From the NCBI RefSeq assembly GCF_018362995.1, contig NZ_CP074372.1, forward strand, positions 744,001 to 808,000: 64,000 bases of DNA, given 5' to 3'. Origin of the DNA: Chryseobacterium indologenes. Lineage in GTDB: Bacteria; Bacteroidota; Bacteroidia; Flavobacteriales; Weeksellaceae. A model generated the notes under the pieces. It made no database searches. It was not told where the DNA came from and worked only from the letters and a program-made list of their open reading frames with translations. This document shows, one piece after another, positions 27,182-35,717 of the stretch (position 1 is the stretch's first letter; each line of letters starts with the position of its first letter). A program made the translations under genes and the position numbers.

Positions 27182-27212
27182 AAAGGTGGACTGCAATAGT
27201 CCACCTTTCTTT
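27182..27212. terminator. Terminator after SusCD-GDPD operon
   Basis: Perfect 10-bp stem AAAGGTGGAC (27182-27191) with GTCCACCTTT (27199-27208), 7-base loop. It lies between convergent genes and could serve both. Confidence 0.75.
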
Positions 27213-27232
27213 ATAATAGGTATGTTCTGTTA

Positions 27233-28054
27233 TTAAGACTGGATAAATTCCAAAAGATCTTTATTGATAGTTTCATGCTCTGTAGTTGGCATTCCGTGAG
27301 GAAAACCTGGGTAAGTAATCAGTTTACCGTTCTTTAATAATTTTGCTGATTTTATAGCAGAATTTTCGATAGGAACAATCTGGTCATCTTCTCCATGTAA
27401 AACCAAAACCGGAATATCAACGGCTTTCAAATCTTCTGTAAAATCAGTTTCAGAAAATGCTTTAATGCCGTCGTAGTGAGCAACAATTCCACCCATCATT
27501 CCTTGTCTCCACCAGTTTCTCTGAATTCCGTCTTTGATGTTGGCTCCTTCTCTGTTGTATCCATAGAAAGGGAAAGTCAGATCAAAATAAAACTGGTTTC
27601 TGTTGTTCAGAGTCTGCTCTCTGATACCATCAAAAACTTCCATTGGAACACCGTCAGGGTTGCTCTCACTTTTTACCATTACCGGTGGAACAGCGCTGAT
27701 TAATACAGCTTTTTTAGCTCTTCCGTTAGAATATTTATTCACATATCGGATTACTTCACCACCACCTGTAGAGTGTCCAATATGAACTACGTCTTTCAAA
27801 TCAAGAAATTCCACAAGTTCCGCAGCATCAGATGCATATTGTTCAATAGTATGGTTGTAGATATTCTGGCTAGAACGGCCGTGGCCTCTTCTGTCATGGG
27901 AAATTACTCTGTAACCTCTCTGTAAGAAAAAGATCACCTGTGCATCCCAATCGTCAGATGATAATGGCCAGCCGTGATGAAACATCAGTACTGGTCCTTC
28001 TCCCTGGTCTTTGTAAAAAATCTCAGTTCCGTCTTTTAATGTAAATGTGCTCAT
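27233..28054 (-). CDS. Alpha/beta hydrolase, non-haem chloroperoxidase type
   Basis: 273 residues. Typical text MSTFTLKDGTEIFYKDQGEGPVLMFHHGWPLSSDDWD, oxyanion/nucleophile elbow GHSTGGGE with Ser95, acid in LVLHGEDDQIVP and histidine in GFPHGMPTTEHE. Closest in pattern to the cofactor-free haloperoxidases/arylesterases, whose physiological work is ester hydrolysis or perhydrolysis. No signal peptide. Monocistronic. A -7-like box TACATTTG lies upstream on the minus strand (28127-28120). Confidence 0.9.
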   Translation of the reverse strand: MSTFTLKDGTEIFYKDQGEGPVLMFHHGWPLSSDDWDAQVIFFLQRGYRVISHDRRGHGRSSQNIYNHTIEQYASDAAELVEFLDLKDVVHIGHSTGGGEVIRYVNKYSNGRAKKAVLISAVPPVMVKSESNPDGVPMEVFDGIREQTLNNRNQFYFDLTFPFYGYNREGANIKDGIQRNWWRQGMMGGIVAHYDGIKAFSETDFTEDLKAVDIPVLVLHGEDDQIVPIENSAIKSAKLLKNGKLITYPGFPHGMPTTEHETINKDLLEFIQS

Positions 28055-28354
28055 AGTTTTAAATTTTTAATGTTAATGATTAATTTATGTGATAATTTTT
28101 TGTTGTCTTATTTCTTTAGCAAATGTATGACAGTTTGGGTTCACTGAAATTAATCTAGTTTAATTTCGTTCATATTTAATAAAAAATTTTTATTGGGATA
28201 TCTGATCTGTTTTTTACCAGCATTCTTTTGGATAGCCAAATTTTTACAGAAAAGGCACTAACCAAAGATAGTTAATGCCTTTTTGTTTGTTATCACTTCA
28301 ATAGATCGTTCTCCAGAACGGGTTGTTTGACTATTCAGCTTGATTGGGATTATA
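28055..28354. other. Intergenic gap with minus-strand promoter and terminator
   Basis: Three hundred bases between two minus-strand genes. It holds the candidate -7 box TACATTTG (minus strand, 28127-28120) for the alpha/beta hydrolase and the terminator at 28250-28283 for the PhzF gene. No coding sequence seen. Confidence 0.5.
28250..28283 (-). terminator. Terminator after PhzF-like gene
   Basis: Stem 28250-28262 with 28271-28283 (AAAAGGCACTAAC against GTTAATGCCTTTT), 12 pairs and one mismatch, 8-base loop, T run on the minus strand. It lies about 70 bp past the PhzF stop. Confidence 0.65.
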
Positions 28355-29143
28355 TTATTCTATCCACAGATGTCCCGTGGAATAAGTTTTGGCTTTACCT
28401 GCCACAATAACCCTTTCATTTTTATTTTCGCAATAGAGCTGTCCGCCTCTTTCAGACAGCTGACGGGCAAACAGTTTATCTTTTCCTAATTTTGAAGACC
28501 AGAACGGAATGAGCGAACAGTGTGCAGAACCGGTTACAGGATCTTCAAGAATAGAAGACTGCGGAGTAAAATACCTTGAAACAAAATCACTGTCTGTACC
28601 GGCAGCTGTTACAACGAGACCGCCGGGATCCAGATTGATGAGGTCAAAAACAGATCTTTCAATATTGATATTTTTGATGTCGTTTTCAGAATCATACAGC
28701 AGGATATAATCTCTTGATTTGAAAACTTCTTTGGGCTGGATATTGAGCGATCTGGACAGGATTTCCGGAAGAGTCGCTGCTTCAGGCATTCTTGAAGGAA
28801 AATCCATATAGTAAACACCATCTTTAACTTCAACTGTTAATTCACCGCTTTTAGTTTCAAAGATGATTGTATTACTCTGGTAGTTTAAGATTGAGATCAG
28901 GCAGTGCGCTGTAGCAAGGGTAGCATGTCCGCATAAATCCATTTCTATTTCGGGTGTAAACCATCTCAGGTGAATCGTATTGCCGTTATCGATAAAGAAA
29001 GCTGTTTCTGCTACGGCATTTTCTCGGGCAATTTTCAAAAGCAGCTCATCGGGTAACCAGTTTTTTAAAGGAACGACACAAGCTGGATTTCCATGGAAAA
29101 TTTTCTCAGTGAATGCATCTATTTGATATAATTCTAACTTCAT
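28355..29143 (-). CDS. PhzF family isomerase
   Basis: 262 residues. N-terminal QIDAFTEKIFHGNPACVVPL and the catalytic glutamate Glu46 in ENAVAETAFF are diagnostic of PhzF-like proteins; CGHATLATAHCL and the late DPVTGSAHCSLIPFW mark the two mirrored diaminopimelate-epimerase-like halves. PhzF itself isomerises a phenazine precursor, but no phenazine genes are here, so it is probably one of the widespread paralogues of unknown substrate. Cytosolic. Confidence 0.88.
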   Translation of the reverse strand: MKLELYQIDAFTEKIFHGNPACVVPLKNWLPDELLLKIARENAVAETAFFIDNGNTIHLRWFTPEIEMDLCGHATLATAHCLISILNYQSNTIIFETKSGELTVEVKDGVYYMDFPSRMPEAATLPEILSRSLNIQPKEVFKSRDYILLYDSENDIKNINIERSVFDLINLDPGGLVVTAAGTDSDFVSRYFTPQSSILEDPVTGSAHCSLIPFWSSKLGKDKLFARQLSERGGQLYCENKNERVIVAGKAKTYSTGHLWIE

Positions 29144-29204
29144 GATTGATAAAAATTTCTCTAACGAAGATACTCTATTTTTCAGATAATTGTTGACAGA
29201 TTCA

Positions 29205-30827
29205 TCATTCTGCAGTTTTTTCTTTTTTCAGCTGGCTGATAAAATACGAAGGACTTACTCCTGTTTCTTTTTTAAAGATAACTGCAAAAACTTCTCTTGA
29301 AGAGAAACCGCAGGCCTCTGCCAGGTAGCTTATTTTATATTCTCTGAAGATAGGAGTGTCATATAACTTGTTCGTAATGAATTGAATCCGAAGCCCGTTA
29401 ATATAATTATTGAAGCTTTTATTTTTATATTGTTTGATAATCTCTGAAAGATATCTTGGGTTGGTAGCAAGTGAATTGGATAAAGAAGTTAGGGTCAGAT
29501 CTTTTTTCAGAAACTTTTCAGATTTTTCAAATTTTGAAAGTTTATGTAGTAATAGGGCTGTAGTTTCTTCTGAGATGCTTAGATTATTTTCTGTTCCTTT
29601 ATTCTCTGTTTTGATTTCAGTGTCTTGTTTTTCAGTAATTTGAACTTCTTTTTTGAGGTTTTCAATAATTGTTTCATATCGTTTGTGAAGTTTGTTCTGA
29701 TTTCGTTTCCAGTACCACCATCCTCCTGCAGCAAGAATCAAGGCAATGATCAAAAAAATAGCAGCAAACTGTAAGATATTATCCTGATGAATTTTATCTT
29801 TTTGCTGGCTTATCTTTTTTATAGTTTTATCAGCAGACATCTTATTTGAATGGGCTAAACTATCGCTGAGGTTTGAATAAAGAGCCATATATTTGATGGT
29901 AGAATCTTTATTTTTAAGACTTTCAAAAGAATTTGTCATAGTAGCATACGCAGCCACTCTGCTGGCAGGAGAATGGGTTCTCTTTTCTAATTGTAAGACT
30001 TCCCGTGCATACTCAATGGCTTCTTTATCTTTACCCTGTTCCGAATAGAAGTGTCCCAAATAATTTAATATAGGAATTTTATCAACTTTCATCTGGGTAA
30101 ATTTCCTTTGATTCATAATGTTTAATGATTTCTGCAGGTATTCTTCAGCAATATCCAGTCGTTTGGGCTTTGAGATCATCGCATAGTGCATTCCTATATT
30201 CATATAAAGATAGGAGATCATATCATACTTTTCATCTGTCTGTCGTGAATTCTCAACATCACTTATTTTTTCTGCTTCCTGCAGGCTTTTTTTGAAATAC
30301 AATAAAATAGTGTCCTGATGCGCTTTTTTAGGAATATAATAACCGGCTGTTAAACCTTGGTAAATATGTGCCCTGTTAAAATGTTTTTTGTTCTCATCAG
30401 TAAGTTTATTGACATAATATTCTGCCTTATGGAGTTCTTTGTAATTTTCATCAAAAAGACCCAGTACAGAAAGGGCAGTTCCTCTCTCAATATATGCCAT
30501 AGCAATAGATTCGTTATCGTCAGTTTCTTTGGCTGCCTTTTCTACTTCATATGAGTATTCAATAGATTTTTCATTTTCACCGGTATTATGATAGAGCATC
30601 ATTAAATTCTTTCCGCTTTGGAGGATAAATTCTCTGTCATTAATATCTTTCGCATCTTTGAATGCCTGTAAATAAAGCTGAATCTTTTGCCTGGGATCAA
30701 GAGATGTATTTTTAGCTGATGCTAATTTCTTTTCTATGCTCTGTTTTGTGATGCTCTGGTTGTTGATCTGTGCGTGATAAAAACCGAAAATGATACAGGT
30801 GAACAAAAGAATAATGTTGTTTTTCAT
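29205..30827 (-). CDS. Membrane-anchored TPR regulator with AraC-type DNA-binding domain
   Basis: 540 residues. Signal peptide MKNNIILLFTCIIFGFYHA, a periplasmic TPR solenoid (about residues 25-330, for example YLQKSLNIMNQRKF and KDKEAIEYAREVLQLEKR), one membrane helix (about 345-365, AAIFLIIALILAAGGWWYW), a cytosolic coiled coil, and a C-terminal AraC domain with two helix-turn-helix units (LTSLSNSLATNPRYLSEIIKQY and KISYLAEACGFSSREVFAVIFKKETGVSPSYF). Such Bacteroidota proteins link a periplasmic cue directly to transcription. Targets unknown. Confidence 0.88.
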   Translation of the reverse strand: MKNNIILLFTCIIFGFYHAQINNQSITKQSIEKKLASAKNTSLDPRQKIQLYLQAFKDAKDINDREFILQSGKNLMMLYHNTGENEKSIEYSYEVEKAAKETDDNESIAMAYIERGTALSVLGLFDENYKELHKAEYYVNKLTDENKKHFNRAHIYQGLTAGYYIPKKAHQDTILLYFKKSLQEAEKISDVENSRQTDEKYDMISYLYMNIGMHYAMISKPKRLDIAEEYLQKSLNIMNQRKFTQMKVDKIPILNYLGHFYSEQGKDKEAIEYAREVLQLEKRTHSPASRVAAYATMTNSFESLKNKDSTIKYMALYSNLSDSLAHSNKMSADKTIKKISQQKDKIHQDNILQFAAIFLIIALILAAGGWWYWKRNQNKLHKRYETIIENLKKEVQITEKQDTEIKTENKGTENNLSISEETTALLLHKLSKFEKSEKFLKKDLTLTSLSNSLATNPRYLSEIIKQYKNKSFNNYINGLRIQFITNKLYDTPIFREYKISYLAEACGFSSREVFAVIFKKETGVSPSYFISQLKKEKTAE

Positions 30828-31396
30828 CCTAATTAAGTTGTTTTTTCTGTTTGCAATTTTAGCGTTATTTTAAGTATTTATCTGTTATTTAAATGTAATT
30901 ATTTCGGAAATTATAATGCTGTTTTTTAATATAAATATTTGAATATTAATTGCATCCGTATTAATAGATGTTTTTATATATTGTACTTTCCTTTTGTTCT
31001 ATTATGTGTTTTTAACCTTGGATTTCCCCTGTTCCGATCATGTAATATTTTTTCTTTAACAAATTTCCAGACATTAAAAGTTGCTGAATACAGGAAAAAT
31101 GAATTGCTGAATTGCTGAAAAAAAAGTGTGATTACTGTTCAAAATATTCTCAGTCATAAAAGTTAAAGAGCATCAAACGCTGTATGATATGAATATTTAA
31201 GGCAACATTTTTAAGTAATATAAACCGAATTTCTTACCATATACTCTCATTTGGTCTATGTCAATCATCTACATTTGTGATTGAAGAATTGCTTTATGCT
31301 GTGACAAAGATTTTAAAATTGTATCAGTTAAATCTAAATAGATATGGAATAAAACAACCTTTGATTTGAACACAAAACTTTAAACACAAAAACTGA
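30828..31396. other. Non-coding gap with candidate promoter
   Basis: About 570 A+T-rich bases between the divergent TPR-AraC gene and the HTH/C1q cluster. TACATTTG at 31270-31277 with TTTG at 31250-31253 (16-bp spacer) is a plausible plus-strand promoter. An inverted repeat CAATCA (31262-31267) / TGATTG (31278-31283) encloses that -7 box and may be an operator. The stretch 31101-31118 repeats GAATTGCT. No coding sequence recognised. Confidence 0.45.
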
Positions 31397-31435
31397 ATGA
31401 TGAAAAAAATAACTGTAAAAGCTTTAGGCCAATGA
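31397..31435 (+). CDS. Possible 12-residue leader peptide coupled to HTH gene
   Basis: ATG ATG AAA ... CAA TGA encodes MMKKITVKALGQ. Its TGA at 31433-31435 overlaps the next ATG at 31432 as ATGA, the classic arrangement for translational coupling. Whether it is translated is unknown; it could just be chance. Confidence 0.3.
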   Translation: MMKKITVKALGQ

Positions 31436-31869
31436 TCATTGATCTTAAGAACATTCATATAGGATCTCTGATAAAACTGCGTATAGAAGAACGGAATATC
31501 AATATACTGCGGATATGTAAATTTCTAAAATGTACAGAAGGCGAATTGAATTTCATGCTATCCGAAAAGTCTTTGGATTCTGAAATCATACTGAAACTAA
31601 GTACACTGCTGGAATATGATTTTTTCAGACTTTATTCTCAGTACCTGATCCTTTATGCTCCGCAAGCGATTTCAAATGATTCTGAAAAGAAAACCTCTCT
31701 TCCTCAATACCGGAAAAACATCTATACAAAAGAGATGGTAGACTTTATTCTGGAACAAATTGGAAATAGAAATAAGACACAAATGCAAATTGTACAGGAG
31801 TACAGAATTCCGAGATCTACTTTGTACAAATGGGTGAACAAGTATGCACAATCAAAAAAGAAAAATTAA
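31432..31869 (+). CDS. Small protein with two helix-turn-helix regions
   Basis: 145 residues, no named family. N-terminal half (IGSLIKLRIEERNINILRICKFLKCTEGELNFMLSEKSLDSEIILKLSTLLEYDFFRLY) reads like an XRE-type helix-turn-helix. The C-terminal third (TKEMVDFILEQIGNRNKTQMQIVQEYRIPRSTLYKWVNKY) is a transposase/Helix-turn-helix_28-like unit. Probably a DNA-binding regulator. It is followed after 4 bp by a second HTH protein and then by three secreted C1q-like proteins, which it may control. Confidence 0.6.
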   Translation: MIIDLKNIHIGSLIKLRIEERNINILRICKFLKCTEGELNFMLSEKSLDSEIILKLSTLLEYDFFRLYSQYLILYAPQAISNDSEKKTSLPQYRKNIYTKEMVDFILEQIGNRNKTQMQIVQEYRIPRSTLYKWVNKYAQSKKKN

Positions 31870-31873
31870 TTGA

Positions 31874-32200
31874 ATGAAAAATACGCCTGATTATAAAAAG
31901 ATTTTTAATGATATCATCAATATAAAATTCCCTGAAAAAAAAGAAATATGCAGCCATTTATTAGATAAATCCAATTTAACGGTGCTTGATATTATTGACC
32001 TTAATGAGCTTCTTTTCAGAAACAGCTCAAAAGAAAACAGCGTTTTTAATCAGAAACACCGCTCTTATAATGAAACCGTGATTTATCAAATATTAGAATA
32101 TCAAAAGAAAAACAGACTGAACAATTCCCAACTTGCAGGGCATTTTAAATTAAGCAGGAATACCGTTACTAAATGGAAAAATCTCTTTCCTATCTCATAG
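31874..32200 (+). CDS. Small protein with C-terminal transposase-like HTH
   Basis: 108 residues, unnamed family. The C-terminus YNETVIYQILEYQKKNRLNNSQLAGHFKLSRNTVTKWKNLF parallels the end of the preceding protein (NKTQMQIVQEYRIPRSTLYKWVNKY), so the two are probably partners or paralogues. N-terminal half is charged and helical. No catalytic residues of a transposase are present. Co-transcribed with its neighbours (4 bp and 25 bp gaps). Confidence 0.55.
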   Translation: MKNTPDYKKIFNDIINIKFPEKKEICSHLLDKSNLTVLDIIDLNELLFRNSSKENSVFNQKHRSYNETVIYQILEYQKKNRLNNSQLAGHFKLSRNTVTKWKNLFPIS

Positions 32201-32225
32201 TTCTCAACCTTCTGAAAGATCTGTC

Positions 32226-33158
32226 ATGGATCATAATTCAATTAAAAATATGCAACAGATGAATAAAAAAATGATTATTGTAATACTGGGTGGCATGCAT
32301 GGCCTTTTTTCTTCCTTGGAGGCCCAAACAGGTATTGGAACCTCAAATCCTCAGGGTATTTTGCATGTAGATGGTGCCAGAGATAACGCTGTGACCGGAA
32401 CACCAACAGTTGCTCAGGCCGCAAACGATGTTATTATCAACAAGACTACAGGTTTTTTAGGCTTAGGAGTTCTTGATCCTAAGGTAAAGCTTGATATGAG
32501 GTCTGCAGGCCTGGAAAATGCAATGGGTTTAAACACAACCACGATGAGTGCTGCTGAGGCAGGAGCGGGAGCTGTACGGTATGATGTTGTCAATGTACCT
32601 GCAGGGCCAAAGATTGAAGTATCAGATGGTTCGGTATGGAGCAAGGCTTATGTTGCTCCTCAGAAGTCGGTTGTTGTGGCGCGTAAAATTACAAGCCAGT
32701 CAATAACACAGGGCTCAGCGACCAATATCGGTAACTGGAATGTGGTACGTGATATGAGCAATAGTTTTGATGGTAATTTAGGAGTCTTTACAGCTCCCCG
32801 TGATGGTACATATACTTTCTTATTCACCTTTAATTTTAATGGAGTCGTTATAAATGACGGTTCCAGAGTTGAATCCCAATTTTACAATACAACAACAAAT
32901 ACTGTGCTGGCAAGTGTGTACAAAACCTTCGGACAATCGATGACAGGTACTCCGGATGATGCTAATGCAACCCGGTCTACCCAGGCCGGAGGATCAAGTA
33001 CCGTTACTCTTACATTAAGTGCAGGCACAAAAGTAGTGACGAGGCTTTGGCATAATCTCATCACGAGTGGTGCTGTTACCCTCAGGGTCACAACTAATTC
33101 TACAGATCCCACCAATCCGGATGATGGGTTTAATAATTTAACAATTATCGAACATTAA
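32226..33158 (+). CDS. Secreted C1q-like domain protein (copy 1 of 3)
   Basis: 310 residues from ATG 32226; ATG 32259 (MNKKMIIVILGG) would start directly at the signal peptide and is equally likely. After the cleaved signal (ending LEAQ) comes TGIGTSNPQGILHVDGARDN, a motif found in flavobacterial surface and tail-fibre-like proteins, then a central SDGSVW segment and a C-terminal jelly roll: VFTAPRDGTYTFLFTFNFNG through NNLTIIEH, matching the C1q/TNF-like beta sandwich. C1q domains trimerise and bind ligands. Function unknown. Confidence 0.6.
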   Translation: MDHNSIKNMQQMNKKMIIVILGGMHGLFSSLEAQTGIGTSNPQGILHVDGARDNAVTGTPTVAQAANDVIINKTTGFLGLGVLDPKVKLDMRSAGLENAMGLNTTTMSAAEAGAGAVRYDVVNVPAGPKIEVSDGSVWSKAYVAPQKSVVVARKITSQSITQGSATNIGNWNVVRDMSNSFDGNLGVFTAPRDGTYTFLFTFNFNGVVINDGSRVESQFYNTTTNTVLASVYKTFGQSMTGTPDDANATRSTQAGGSSTVTLTLSAGTKVVTRLWHNLITSGAVTLRVTTNSTDPTNPDDGFNNLTIIEH

Positions 33159-33168
33159 AAAAATCAAT

Positions 33169-34023
33169 ATGATGAAAAAGAATAGGAGTATACCCTATAC
33201 ACTGCTTGCATATATTTTATGCTTTTCCTCAGGTAACATTTTTGCGCAGGTAGGTATTTTTACTCATAACCCCGCACAGGCTTTACATATAGATGCTGGA
33301 AAAGACAATGGTGATTCCCCGGATGCTTTGAAGACATCTAATGATATTGTGGTAAGTGCAACAGGAAACCTGGGAATAGGTCTGCTGAATCCGGTGACTA
33401 AACTTGATCTTCGTTCTGCAGATAATAAAGGAATTATCGGGGTAGGGACAAGTGTACAAACGCCAACTGAGGCTGGTGCCGGTGCTATACGTTATAATAC
33501 AAGTGGATTTTTAGAATACTCAGATGGTGAACAATGGATTGCGCTTCCCCTTAAAGCTCCAACCAAAGCACTCGTTAATGCCAATAAAACCTCTGCGCAA
33601 AGTATTGCAAACAATACAACCACTTTAGTTTCAGGATGGAATGAGACTGTTGATTTAGGTACAGCAGTTCCCAATGGAGACTTTGATCCTTCCAATGGTA
33701 CTTTTACAGCTCCCCGTGACGGATTCTATCTGGTGTCATTTAATATTACGTTAGCTAATGGCAATATCCCTAAGAATACCTTTATAGAAGCGGCAATAGA
33801 AAGTAATCAGAGCACTGAGAATATTCCTGTATTTAAAACAGTAAATTCTTATCCTGCATTTCAGGCAGGAGCCGTAAACAATTTTATAAGCGGAAACTGT
33901 AATGCCATTTTCAATCTCAAGACAGGTAACACGATTCAATTCAGTGTTAAACATAATCTGGGTACAGCAAGAAATACCTTAAATGATGGAAAATTAAATA
34001 ATCTAAGTATTAGTGAGCTATAA
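33169..34023 (+). CDS. Secreted C1q-like domain protein (copy 2 of 3)
   Basis: 284 residues, signal peptide ending IFAQ. Same layout as copy 1: VGIFTHNPAQALHIDAGKDNGD, EAGAGAIRYNTSGFLEYSDGEQW, then FTAPRDGFYLVSFNITLANG and a terminal strand NNLSISEL. Ten bases after copy 1. Two methionines (33169, 33172) are adjacent. The three copies are clearly diverged, so this is an old tandem duplication rather than a recent one. Confidence 0.6.
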   Translation: MMKKNRSIPYTLLAYILCFSSGNIFAQVGIFTHNPAQALHIDAGKDNGDSPDALKTSNDIVVSATGNLGIGLLNPVTKLDLRSADNKGIIGVGTSVQTPTEAGAGAIRYNTSGFLEYSDGEQWIALPLKAPTKALVNANKTSAQSIANNTTTLVSGWNETVDLGTAVPNGDFDPSNGTFTAPRDGFYLVSFNITLANGNIPKNTFIEAAIESNQSTENIPVFKTVNSYPAFQAGAVNNFISGNCNAIFNLKTGNTIQFSVKHNLGTARNTLNDGKLNNLSISEL

Positions 34024-34030
34024 AAATATA

Positions 34031-34942
34031 ATGATGACACAGCTATATAAAATCAAAGAAGCACCCTTAATTTTTACTCTTCTGCTTTTAGGAGTGCTCC
34101 GTGTTAATGCACAAATAGGATTTGGGGTAGGAAACCCGACCAATCCCGTTGAAATCAATACTGATGCTGGTAAAGTTGTTATAGACAATACAGGAAGGTT
34201 GGGAGTTTTGGTTCCCAATCCCAAAGTTGCTGTAGATTTACGCAGTGGAAATAACGGTTCAGTAGCGATAGGCAATACAGATAAAACCGCTAGTCAGGCT
34301 GGGGCAGGAGCTTTACGATATGTTGCAAGTCCTGCCATTGGGGTAAAAGGCTATTTAGAATTTTCTGATGGTATAAACTGGGTGAGTTTTTTTCCTAAAG
34401 GTAAACCCCGTATTGTCGTAATGGCCAATAAAATAACCCAGGATACCTATGTGTTTGAAAGTGCAACACCCTCAGAAATAGGAACTAAATCCGGTATTGT
34501 ACAACGTAGATCATCTTATTTAACCAATTGGGTAGAAAAACTTGACTCAGATTCCGGAGTGCCTACAAACAATTTTGACCCGGCGACAGGAGAGTTTATT
34601 GCTCCCCGAACCGGTGTATATTTTGCGACCTTTACTTTTGCACTGCAGTCCAGCCAGGTGAATACCGGAGGAAATAATCAGACAGAAGCCATTTGGGAGG
34701 TCAGAAATCCGGGAGGCACAATCACTCAAAGGGTAAAAACTAATAACGGATATGCTTCAGATACAGGAGCTAGTCCCAATGCCGTACCAGTGGGTTCTGC
34801 ATGTACCGTAAGTGTTTATTTGAACAAAGGAGATAAATTAAGGCCATTTACCTGGATCACAGTAGCATTTGATGGTATAATAAGCCAATTTGATGTATCA
34901 GGAAGTGGAGCATACAATTCTCTGACGATCGTAGAACAATAA
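34031..34942 (+). CDS. Secreted C1q-like domain protein (copy 3 of 3)
   Basis: 303 residues from ATG 34031 (MMTQLYKIKEAPLIFTLLLLGVLRVNAQ, a clean signal peptide); the in-frame GTG at 34013 overlaps the previous gene and is rejected. Same plan: IGFGVGNPTNPVEINTDAGK, ASQAGAGALRYVAS, LEFSDGINW, then FIAPRTGVYFATFTFAL and a last strand YNSLTIVEQ. The central region is longer than in copies 1 and 2. A hairpin at 35070-35089 may end the transcript. Confidence 0.6.
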   Translation: MMTQLYKIKEAPLIFTLLLLGVLRVNAQIGFGVGNPTNPVEINTDAGKVVIDNTGRLGVLVPNPKVAVDLRSGNNGSVAIGNTDKTASQAGAGALRYVASPAIGVKGYLEFSDGINWVSFFPKGKPRIVVMANKITQDTYVFESATPSEIGTKSGIVQRRSSYLTNWVEKLDSDSGVPTNNFDPATGEFIAPRTGVYFATFTFALQSSQVNTGGNNQTEAIWEVRNPGGTITQRVKTNNGYASDTGASPNAVPVGSACTVSVYLNKGDKLRPFTWITVAFDGIISQFDVSGSGAYNSLTIVEQ

Positions 34943-35069
34943 TAATGTTGACTCATAAGTATGTTCTGAAAATAATGATCGGGAATCCTTCTGTCTTATT
35001 TGACAGACAAAAATTGAGTGGTACTTCAAACTTGTACGAGATACACAAATGTCTTAATATATGCTGGGA

Positions 35070-35100
35070 AGCTCCCTTTTGAGGGGGCTCTCAGATTTTT
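35070..35100 (+). terminator. Possible terminator after C1q cluster
   Basis: Stem 35070-35077 with 35082-35089 (AGCTCCCT against AGGGGGCT, one G-U), loop TTTG; a T run begins about 7 bases later. Plausible but the T run is displaced. Confidence 0.5.
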
Positions 35101-35123
35101 ATCTGCTACTGAATTCCTGTTTT

Positions 35124-35717
35124 TTAATAAAATATCTTTCTGTTCTGAACTTTTATTAAATGAGCATTATGCATTTTTTTTATTGTTCTGATAACAGTTT
35201 CCACGCGCAACCCGGTTAAATTAGCCAACTGCTATCTCGTGAGAGGAATCTGAAATGAATATTTGTTATTGTCATTGTTACCCTTAAGATAATCCATTAC
35301 TGTTTTGAGTTTATTTAAGGGATCTGGTTAAGAAACATTAAATAACATCACATACTTATAATATAAACGCTCAGCCAGACATTTAAACATTTTGGAAGAA
35401 ACTTCCGGATTTTGATCCAGTAAGTTGAAGAAATCCGTTTTGGATAATTTGAGAACAGTACAGGCTGTTTTAGCTGTAGCATTAGTAGGATAGGCTTTTT
35501 CATCAAAGAGAAAAGATTCTCCAAAACTTTCTCCGTCATGCAAAATGTTTTGAATAAATTCTTTGCCGTCTTCGTGATAATTGTTTAGTTCAACAATACC
35601 ATTAATAATCTGGTAATAAAACTTAGGCAAATTTCCTTCATGAAAAACCGTTTGATTTGCTTCAAAACTTTCATAATTTGCACCGTAGGCTAATAATAAA
35701 TCTTCACTTATTATCAT
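35124..35717 (-). pseudogene. Crp/Fnr family regulator with two in-frame stop codons
   Basis: The N-terminal cyclic-nucleotide-binding-like half reads MIISEDLLLAYGANYESFE to KYVMLFNVS and then meets TAA (35328-35330). The frame continues unshifted as PDPLNKLKTVMDYLKGNN to IPLTR, meets TAG (35232-35234), and then reads QLANLTGLRVETVIRTIKK to KIFY with a normal stop at 35124-35126. The intact homologue at 46175-46792 has NLALADP and LTRQQIADLTGLRVETVIRTVKK at the same places, so each stop is one base away from a sense codon. No frameshift was found. The DNA-binding domain is thus lost unless stops are read through. Confidence 0.88.

Noticed and set aside
31432..32200. Insertion sequence based on two transposase-like helix-turn-helix ends
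   Set aside because: No catalytic DDE/DEDD domain, no terminal inverted repeats or target duplications; more likely small regulators.
35328..35717. A short complete protein of 129 residues with only a cyclic-nucleotide-binding-like domain
   Set aside because: The frame continues unshifted past the stop with a recognisable helix-turn-helix domain, so this is the front half of a pseudogene.
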